Assembly: GCF_022836435.1 (NCBI RefSeq)
Contig: NZ_BQXC01000001.1
Span: forward strand, 2,492,121-2,556,120
DNA length: 64,000 bases
Direction of reading: 5' to 3'
From: Nitrosomonas sp. PY1
GTDB lineage: Bacteria; Pseudomonadota; Gammaproteobacteria; Burkholderiales; Nitrosomonadaceae
The notes beneath the pieces are model-generated. The model worked only from the letters and a program-made list of their open reading frames with translations, made no database searches and had not been told where the DNA came from. Both the position numbers and the translations under genes were made by a program. Below, piece by piece: positions 57,412 through 64,000 of the stretch. Numbering within the stretch: the stretch's first letter is position 1; every line of letters starts with the position of its first letter.

Positions 57412-59748
57412 ATGTCTGAATACTCAAGTTCTAGTTCTTGTACCACAAAAAAAGATCTTAGATTTATTGATTTCAAGCACTTAAATGGCCCCAATCGCTG
57501 GACCTATTACCCAGCTCTAGAAGCAACGGTCGATATAGGGGAGTTAGAAGATTTTCCATCCGACAAGATATCCGGATTTTATGAACGATTGTCCGCATGG
57601 CTACCTTCACTCATTGAACATCGTTGCAGCTACGGAGAACAAGGTGGTTTTCTGCGTCGCGTCAAAGAAGGCACATGGCCCTGTCATATTCTTGAACATG
57701 TAACGCTGGAGTTACAAAATCTCGCGGGCATGAAAGGAGGTTTTGGTCGAGCGCGCGAAACATCTGCACGGGGTGTTTATCATGTTGTTGTTAGCGCCTG
57801 GCATGCCGAAATTACCAAAACAGCAATGCATTTTGCTCGTGAGTTAATTTTAACCGCAATGAATTTCGAGCAGCTTTCGTCACCTTCTTACGATATAGCC
57901 GGTGCCGTCAGAAAAATTCGCGACATGGTGGATTCACTTTGGCTAGGTCCATCGACAGCTTGCATCGTAGAAGCTGCTATGGCCCGTAATATCCCTATTA
58001 TTCGGCTATTAAGCAAAGGTAATCTAGTGCAGTTGGGCTATGGTAATAAGTGTCACCATATTTGGACAGCCGAGACTGATCGCACTCCTGCAATCGCCGA
58101 AAGTATTTCACGCGACAAAGATTTAACTAAAACGCTATTGCAGTCATGTGGCGTACCAGTTCCTGAAGGAAAGATTGTTTCTAGCGCTCAAGAGGCTTGG
58201 GAGGCGGCTGAAGATATTGGCTTACCCGTGGTGATAAAGCCTTGTGATGGCAATCATGGTCGGGGTGTGTTTATTGAATTATCAAAACGCGAAGAAATTG
58301 AATCCGCTTATCAAATTGCACTCAGCGAAGGCAGTGAAGTCTTGGTTGAAAAATATATTGCTGGAACCGAGCATCGATTGTTGATTGTTGGTGGAAACTT
58401 GGTTGCCGCAACACGTGGAGATTCGGTTTCAGTTATCGGGGACGGTCATTCCACTATTTCTGAGCTAATTGAATCACAAATTAATTCTGATCCACGCCGA
58501 GGAAATACAGAAGATCATCCACTCAACTTAATACGCTTGGACAGCGCCGCCAAAATGGAGATCGCGCATCAAGGCTATGATACTGACTCGGTTATTCCTC
58601 CCGGCATGGAGGTTCTAATTCAACGTAATGGCAACCATGCTTTCGATGTCACTGACGAAGTTCATCCTAGCACCGCATCGATTGCATCATTGGCAGCACG
58701 TATCATCGGCTTAGATATTGCCGGAATAGATCTGGTGGTAAAAGATATTGCCTGTTCATTACATGAACAAGGTGGTGCTATTGTTGAAGTCAATGCTGGC
58801 CCAAGCTTATTAATGCACATTAAACCAGCAGTTGGAACACCAAGGCCGGTCGGTCAAGCAATCGTCGAAAATTTATTTCCCGTCAATGATAATGGCCGCA
58901 TTCCCATCGTCGGAGTCACTGGCAGCTTTGGAAAAACAGCGGTTTCTTATCTCATCGCCAAACTGTTAATTCTTTCTGGTAAGCGCACCGGATTAGCGTC
59001 TAGTAATGGACTTTATCTCGATTATCGACAAATCGACAAAAATGACAGTGCGAATTGGACTGCTGCCAATCGTACTTTAATGAATCCGATCGCTGAAGCT
59101 GCGGTATTTGAAAATGGCTTTGATACCATATTGAGTGAAGGACTTGCTTATGATAGCTGCCAGGTTGGCGTTATTACCAACATTGATGTAAGTTGCCATA
59201 CCGGTCGTAACGATATTGAAACAACCAAGCAGGTTTTTACTGTATTGCGTACACAAATAGATGCTGTGACGCCCACTGCGGCGGCGCTTGATGACGTAGA
59301 AAAAAATATAATATTGCCAACAGGTGCTGCGATTCTCAATGCCAAAGATGAAATGGTAATTGAAATAGCTGAATTATGTCACGGTGAAGTCATATTTTTT
59401 AGCAGCGACCCTAAGTCACCTGTAATTGCGCAACACTGTACAAATGGCACCGGACCTACACACAATAAGCGCGCTGTAATCCTACGTAAGAATACTGTCA
59501 TTCTAATCACCGGAACACATGAATTGCCGCTAATCAAAGTATCGGAAATATCCTCTCAATCATCTTCTCAACCGAATACTCAGGAAATTGAAAATATACT
59601 AGCTGCCATTGCAGCTACTTGGGCACTGGGGTTAGAGATCAATCTTATACGAAGAGGCATTGAAACATTTGGCTTAAACCAACAAAAATTCAAACCTGAA
59701 AATCAAGACCCTTTAATTAATCCGCATCCCCAAGGAATTTATTTATGA
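57412..59748 (+). CDS. Cyanophycin synthetase paralogue lacking the C-terminal lobe (CphA'/CphA2-like)
   Basis: 778 residues. The N-terminal CphA domain (HLNGPNRWTYYPALEATVDIG), the ATP-grasp domain (SISRDKDLTKTLLQSCGVPVPEG, VVIKPCDGNHGRGVFIEL) and a Mur-ligase-like core with P-loop GVTGSFGKTAVSYL are present. The usual TGTNGKTTTA P-loop is changed, and the chain ends where full CphA goes on for about 140 residues with the Mur C-terminal lobe. It may ligate dipeptides or support the full enzyme. The stop overlaps the start of cphA by 4 bases. Confidence 0.88.
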   Translation: MSEYSSSSSCTTKKDLRFIDFKHLNGPNRWTYYPALEATVDIGELEDFPSDKISGFYERLSAWLPSLIEHRCSYGEQGGFLRRVKEGTWPCHILEHVTLELQNLAGMKGGFGRARETSARGVYHVVVSAWHAEITKTAMHFARELILTAMNFEQLSSPSYDIAGAVRKIRDMVDSLWLGPSTACIVEAAMARNIPIIRLLSKGNLVQLGYGNKCHHIWTAETDRTPAIAESISRDKDLTKTLLQSCGVPVPEGKIVSSAQEAWEAAEDIGLPVVIKPCDGNHGRGVFIELSKREEIESAYQIALSEGSEVLVEKYIAGTEHRLLIVGGNLVAATRGDSVSVIGDGHSTISELIESQINSDPRRGNTEDHPLNLIRLDSAAKMEIAHQGYDTDSVIPPGMEVLIQRNGNHAFDVTDEVHPSTASIASLAARIIGLDIAGIDLVVKDIACSLHEQGGAIVEVNAGPSLLMHIKPAVGTPRPVGQAIVENLFPVNDNGRIPIVGVTGSFGKTAVSYLIAKLLILSGKRTGLASSNGLYLDYRQIDKNDSANWTAANRTLMNPIAEAAVFENGFDTILSEGLAYDSCQVGVITNIDVSCHTGRNDIETTKQVFTVLRTQIDAVTPTAAALDDVEKNIILPTGAAILNAKDEMVIEIAELCHGEVIFFSSDPKSPVIAQHCTNGTGPTHNKRAVILRKNTVILITGTHELPLIKVSEISSQSSSQPNTQEIENILAAIAATWALGLEINLIRRGIETFGLNQQKFKPENQDPLINPHPQGIYL

Positions 59749-62318
59749 AATTATTAAAAATCCGAGCATTACGTGGCCCTAATTTGTGGAGTCAACACAC
59801 TTCAATTGAAGCAACTATATTTTGTAGTGATTCTGAAAACAAAATCAATTTGCAGGGTGGCTTTGAAACGCGCCTACGTGAACGCTTTCCAGAAATGCCT
59901 TTACTGCAAACAGCCGGTCATTATGATTCAATTACACTAACACATGTACTTGAATTGACTACCCTTACACTACAAACACAAATTGGCTGTCCAATTACAT
60001 TTAGTCGTACTGCGAATACGCCTGAACCGAATACGTATCGGGTGATAGTTGAATATACAGAAGAAAAAGTTGGCAGACTCGCGTTTGAGATTGCACAACA
60101 ACTGTGTACTGCCGCAATTGAAGATACGCCGTTTAATTTAACTGATGCACTCTCTCAGTTACACGATCTCTACGAGGATATTCGCCTCGGACCAAGCACT
60201 GGATCAATCGTAAATGCTGCCATTGCACGCAATATTCCTGTACGTCGATTGACCAACGGCAGTTTGGTACAATTCGGTTGGGGAAGCAAGCAACGCCGCA
60301 TTCAAGCATCTGAAAGCGACCAAACAAACGCAGTTGCCGAATCGATTGTACAAGATAAGGAATTAACCAAAAAACTACTACATGCTGCGGGCATACCTGT
60401 GCCGCTTGGAAGAGAAGTCGATAATGCCGATGACGCATGGTCAGCAGCATGTGAAATTGGTACGCCAGTGGTTGTAAAACCACAGGACAGTAATCAAGGC
60501 AAAGGTGTTACAGTTAACCTTACTACCCAAGAACAAGTGGAATCTGCTTTTACAATTGCTGCAGAATTCAGCAGCAGTGTTTTAGTTGAGCGTTATCTTC
60601 CAGGAAATGATTATCGTATGTTGGTGGTCGATAACAAAATGGTTGCAGCCGCGAAACGCAATCCTCCGCAAGTTATTGGTGATGGCATACATACCATCCA
60701 GCAATTAGTAGAAAAGATTAATCTTGACCCGTTGCGTAGTAATGGGCATGCAACCTCATTAACGAAAATTCGTTTGGATGAAATTTCCGTGTCTCACCTA
60801 GCTACCCAGGGATTAACCATTGAGTCCATCCCTGCGAAAGGAATACGCATCGTCCTGCGTAATAATGCTAATTTATCAACCGGTGGCACCGCAACAGACG
60901 TTACAGACGATGTTCATCCAGAACTAGCAGCACGCGTAATAGCTGCTGCAAAAGTAGTGGGATTGGATATCTGTGGCGTCGATGTGGTTTGCGATGACAT
61001 TATGTATCCGTTAGAACAGCAAGGGGGTGGTATTATTGAATTAAACGCCGCCCCAGGCCTGCGTATGCACTTGCAACCGTCATACGGAAAAGGACGCCAT
61101 GTTGGCGAAGCTATCATCGATTATATGTTTGATAAGAATGATGACGCGCGTATTCCAATTGTCGCCATTACTGGAACTAACGGTAAAACAACTACCGCAC
61201 GATTAATTGGCAATCTTTTTGAGAAAAACAATCAACGCCCTGGTGTTGCTTGCACCGACGGTGTTTTTGTTAACGGGCAATGTATTGATACCGGAGATTG
61301 CAGCGGCCCTAAAAGTGCTCGTAATATACTGTTTCATCCAGATGTAGATGCAGCTGTGCTGGAAACAGCCCGCGGTGGTATGTTACGTGAAGGCTTGGGA
61401 TTTGATCGCTGCAATGTAGCGATTGTGACCAATATCGGCATGGGCGACCATCTTGGCATGGCCTATGTCAATACAGCAAAAGAATTGGCTGCCGTTAAAA
61501 GAGTTATCGTACAGAATGTTGCTTCGAACGGTTACGCAGTATTAAATGCCGCCGATCCACTGGTAGCCGATATGGCTGAATATTGTCCGGGATCTGTCAT
61601 TTTCTTCGCTCGCGATAATCTTCATCATCCAGTATTGGCAACGCATCACGCTCAACATAAACGAGTTATTTATTTGCAAGGTCAGCACATTGTCGCTTCT
61701 GGTGAAGATGGCGAGCATAGAATTGCATTAAAGAATATCCCGCTTACACAAAATGGCAGCATTTATTTTCAAATTGAAAATGCAATGGCCGCGATCGGGG
61801 CCGCTTGGGCATTAGGGTTTAATTGGGAAGTCATACACGAAGGCTTAAGTAGCTTTATCAGCGACTCACAAACAGCGCCCGGTCGTTTCAATCTCTTTAA
61901 TTACCGCAATGCCACATTGATCGCGGATTATGGCCATAACCCTGATGCTATACAGGCTCTTGTTACCGCTATCGATAATATTCCATCGAAAAAACGCTCT
62001 GTAGTGATTAGTGCTGCGGGCGATAGGCGTGATGAAGATATTCGCCATCAAACCCGTATTATTGGTGATGCTTTCGATAAGGTAGTACTGTATCAAGACC
62101 AATGTCAACGTGGACGTGCCGATGGAGAAGTGATATCTCTATTACGCGAGGGATTGGGCAATGCTCGGCGTACGCAAAAAGTAAGCGAAATCGTCGGTGA
62201 AGCCATCGCAATCGATACAGCACTTTCTAACCTAGAAGATGGTGAGCTCTGCCTCATCTTGGTTGATCAGGTCGAGCAATCTTTAGGACAAATTAATCAC
62301 CGTATTGCTCTCGGCTAG
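59745..62318 (+). CDS. cphA: Cyanophycin synthetase
   Basis: 857 residues, full length. The N-terminal domain (KIRALRGPNLWSQHTSIEATIF), ATP-grasp (VVVKPQDSNQGKGVTVNL, ELNAAPGLRMHLQPS) and Mur-ligase-like domain with P-loop ITGTNGKTTTARLIG are complete, and the C-terminal lobe (LIADYGHNPDAIQAL, AAGDRRDEDI) is present. It makes the multi-L-arginyl-poly-L-aspartate storage polymer from Asp, Arg and ATP. It is translationally coupled to the shorter paralogue. No cyanophycinase is visible in the window. Confidence 0.95.
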   Translation: MKLLKIRALRGPNLWSQHTSIEATIFCSDSENKINLQGGFETRLRERFPEMPLLQTAGHYDSITLTHVLELTTLTLQTQIGCPITFSRTANTPEPNTYRVIVEYTEEKVGRLAFEIAQQLCTAAIEDTPFNLTDALSQLHDLYEDIRLGPSTGSIVNAAIARNIPVRRLTNGSLVQFGWGSKQRRIQASESDQTNAVAESIVQDKELTKKLLHAAGIPVPLGREVDNADDAWSAACEIGTPVVVKPQDSNQGKGVTVNLTTQEQVESAFTIAAEFSSSVLVERYLPGNDYRMLVVDNKMVAAAKRNPPQVIGDGIHTIQQLVEKINLDPLRSNGHATSLTKIRLDEISVSHLATQGLTIESIPAKGIRIVLRNNANLSTGGTATDVTDDVHPELAARVIAAAKVVGLDICGVDVVCDDIMYPLEQQGGGIIELNAAPGLRMHLQPSYGKGRHVGEAIIDYMFDKNDDARIPIVAITGTNGKTTTARLIGNLFEKNNQRPGVACTDGVFVNGQCIDTGDCSGPKSARNILFHPDVDAAVLETARGGMLREGLGFDRCNVAIVTNIGMGDHLGMAYVNTAKELAAVKRVIVQNVASNGYAVLNAADPLVADMAEYCPGSVIFFARDNLHHPVLATHHAQHKRVIYLQGQHIVASGEDGEHRIALKNIPLTQNGSIYFQIENAMAAIGAAWALGFNWEVIHEGLSSFISDSQTAPGRFNLFNYRNATLIADYGHNPDAIQALVTAIDNIPSKKRSVVISAAGDRRDEDIRHQTRIIGDAFDKVVLYQDQCQRGRADGEVISLLREGLGNARRTQKVSEIVGEAIAIDTALSNLEDGELCLILVDQVEQSLGQINHRIALG

Positions 62319-62339
62319 AAGTTATAGGCTTCATATGAA

Positions 62340-62380
62340 AACCGGAGAGGTCATCAAATCAACCCCTCCGGTTATTTTGG
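62340..62380. terminator. Terminator between converging cphA and the flavoprotein gene
   Basis: Arms aaccggagaggt (62340-62351) and acccctccggtt (62362-62373) pair over 11 of 12 positions around a 10-base loop, followed on the plus strand by ATTTT. It is placed to end cphA transcription and may also act on the minus strand. Confidence 0.65.
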
Positions 62381-62474
62381 GAGAAATATTGCGATGTTAC
62401 TCGCAATATTTGTAACGGCATTTCTATCGCTACATTCAGAAATTTTAGAATACGTAATACTCTTTATTTTAGCT

Positions 62475-64000
62475 TTATCGTACTTCACTCAAACATTTTT
62501 TAATCCAACGATTGGTCAGTTTCTCTTGCACCGTGTTTTGACGTAAACGCGTCGCCAATCCAGAGAAATCAACTTGATCGAGCGGTTGATCCTGATTAAA
62601 GCAAGAAAACACATAGGTAATTTTTCCAGTTATAGGGTCTTTATGCGGTTGCAAACACTGCGCACAAATTTCTTTCATCATGCACTGCATGGGTGAATTA
62701 ATTGAACCGATCGCAAAGTGATCTGATTTAAGATATTGTTTCAACTGATCATGACGCGCAACACCCACTGCAGCCATCATCCGATCTGAACCAATTGCAA
62801 TAATATGATCCGCCGCACTGAGCGCAACCGGTTGATCGCCTAGTTCGCCACTGCCATATGCCACCATCGCTTGCACAATATTTCCAACAAAGCTTTTATC
62901 TTGAGAGCGAGTCGGTGAAAAACCTGGCGCTTCATCACAGCACCACACGACAATATCTGCAGCAGTTTCGATTTCTGCCACCTTGTAACGATCAACCAAT
63001 TTTTTGTAGCCCGCAAAATAAAGCACCTTCGAACCAGCCGCTCGTGCAGCGGCACCAATCGAGAACAATACAGCATTACCTAGCCCACCACCAACCAATA
63101 CTATAGTTTTTCCAGACGGAATCTCAGTTGGCGTTCCTGTAGGTCCCATTAATACGACCGGCTCACCCGGCTTTAAACGCATGCAAAGGTCTGAAGACCC
63201 CCCCATTTCTAATACAATTAGAGAAACTAAGCCATGTTCGACGTCCACCGATGCGCCTGTTAATGCAAGGCCTTCCATTGCCAGATGGGTGTCTTCAGTA
63301 CTGGATGCAAAAGCGGAATAATTCTGTAAGCGGTAAAATTGCCCAGGGAGAAAGTGCTCTGCCGCCATCGGTGCGTGAATGACGACTTCGACAATATTGG
63401 GCGCCAACCTTTCAACTTTATGAACCGTTGGACGCAACTGCTGGCTCAATCCTGCAAAGAATTGCTGCGCGGATTGTTGAGATGCAGGTTGAATACGTTC
63501 CAATACACGGCTTACCGTAGGATAGCCTTGCTTTGCACTGGACATTGCTTTAACCACATTCCCTGAATAAGATGGATGCAGGTCCCCAAAAAAACTAATA
63601 AAGCGTTCACCCTTGTCGTCTTTGTAACGACTCATCAATACCATGGGCGTATCTGGCTTGGGGTTCGCAGGTTGTGGATGAACAATATTCCCTTGTTCAT
63701 CGCAGGCCGAAAAATAACGACCATTGAGCTTATACAGTTCACTTTCCTCTCTCGCTAGTACAGTATTGGGTTGTGTTCCGGCTGCAACCAACAACGCTCG
63801 CGCAGGTAATTCAACATTACCAGAATCGTGCCATTGTCCGCTTTCATCGCGTCTTTGAATAGAAAAGTTAACGGAATTCATATGCCCCCATTGATCTACA
63901 TTGACTCGCTCGGGGGTTAATCCTTCAGCAAACCAGATACCTTCTTCTAACGCTTTTTCTACCTCCTCGTGATTCAAGGTATAGGAAGGGCTATCAATCA
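62475..64000 (-). CDS. Flavoprotein oxidoreductase with PyrK-like C-terminus (partial)
   Basis: More than 500 residues are visible and the frame stays open to the window edge, so the N-terminus is missing; TTG at 63977 is internal. The visible N-terminal part matches a glutamate-synthase-small-subunit-like pyridine nucleotide oxidoreductase (ALLVAAGTQPNTVLA, FFGDLHPSYSGNVVKAMSSAKQG). The C-terminal part is a ferredoxin-reductase-like domain with an NAD-binding IVLVGGGLGNAV. Cysteines in MQCMMKEICAQC and a later FSC are [2Fe-2S] ligands as in PyrK. The electron acceptor is unknown. Confidence 0.85.
   Translation of the reverse strand, partial: IDSPSYTLNHEEVEKALEEGIWFAEGLTPERVNVDQWGHMNSVNFSIQRRDESGQWHDSGNVELPARALLVAAGTQPNTVLAREESELYKLNGRYFSACDEQGNIVHPQPANPKPDTPMVLMSRYKDDKGERFISFFGDLHPSYSGNVVKAMSSAKQGYPTVSRVLERIQPASQQSAQQFFAGLSQQLRPTVHKVERLAPNIVEVVIHAPMAAEHFLPGQFYRLQNYSAFASSTEDTHLAMEGLALTGASVDVEHGLVSLIVLEMGGSSDLCMRLKPGEPVVLMGPTGTPTEIPSGKTIVLVGGGLGNAVLFSIGAAARAAGSKVLYFAGYKKLVDRYKVAEIETAADIVVWCCDEAPGFSPTRSQDKSFVGNIVQAMVAYGSGELGDQPVALSAADHIIAIGSDRMMAAVGVARHDQLKQYLKSDHFAIGSINSPMQCMMKEICAQCLQPHKDPITGKITYVFSCFNQDQPLDQVDFSGLATRLRQNTVQEKLTNRWIKKCLSEVR

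Overview
The window is chromosome of a betaproteobacterial ammonia oxidiser, almost certainly Nitrosomonas. The strongest marker is a stand-alone ammonia monooxygenase subunit C gene (10934-11743), which keeps the family's copper-ligand pattern and is followed by an AmoD/PmoD-like gene. The moderate-to-low GC content, the fatty-acid gene order and the metal-efflux genes agree with this. No rRNA, tRNA or CRISPR array was seen.

Left part (1-13.5 kb). A minus-strand pair encodes a membrane-anchored TIR protein and an exported TPR protein whose gene holds eight 150-bp repeats. Next come a DUF2141 secreted protein and a translationally coupled Lon-like protease/CDF metal transporter pair. On the plus strand a three-PAS sensor histidine kinase is interrupted by one in-frame amber codon, followed by a LuxR-type response regulator. 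amoC comes next, with a sigma-E-like promoter, a perfect palindrome upstream and a 14-bp-arm hairpin between it and the amoD-like gene. An alpha/beta hydrolase and a thioredoxin-like [2Fe-2S] ferredoxin close this part.

13.5-30.8 kb. A minus-strand surface-polysaccharide block holds a sulfotransferase, a WecG/TagA transferase, two GT4 transferases and a flippase. It is followed by a glycerol-3-phosphate operon (phosphodiesterase, GlpD, FGGY kinase) and an exported ankyrin protein. On the plus strand lie pgeF, a ZIP transporter and a DUF4019 protein. A minus-strand gene fuses GT2, GtrA and GT39 modules.

30.8-37.7 kb. The classic yceD-rpmF-plsX-fabH-fabD-fabG-acpP-fabF-mltG run (minus strand) lies divergent from a Maf/YceF gene. 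rpmF encodes only 59 residues.

37.8-48.2 kb. A small exported protein precedes a czcCBA heavy-metal efflux operon. After it is a scar of mobile DNA: a truncated IS3 OrfA and an IS110/IS1111-type element whose transposase has an in-frame TGA. A GC-rich FG-GAP/VCBS secreted protein and a 54-residue lipoprotein with its own terminator follow.

48.5-64 kb. Genes here are a ThiO-like oxidase, a catalase, an FNR-type regulator with four cluster cysteines, a small lipoprotein cytochrome c, a DUF2490 protein with a structured leader, RapA, and two tandem cyanophycin synthetases (the first lacking the C-terminal lobe). At the right edge is a flavoprotein with a PyrK-like C-terminus, cut by the window end.

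The most notable points are the TIR/TPR pair, the stress-type promoter and hairpin of the amoC unit, the amber-split kinase beside it, and the tandem cyanophycin synthetases.
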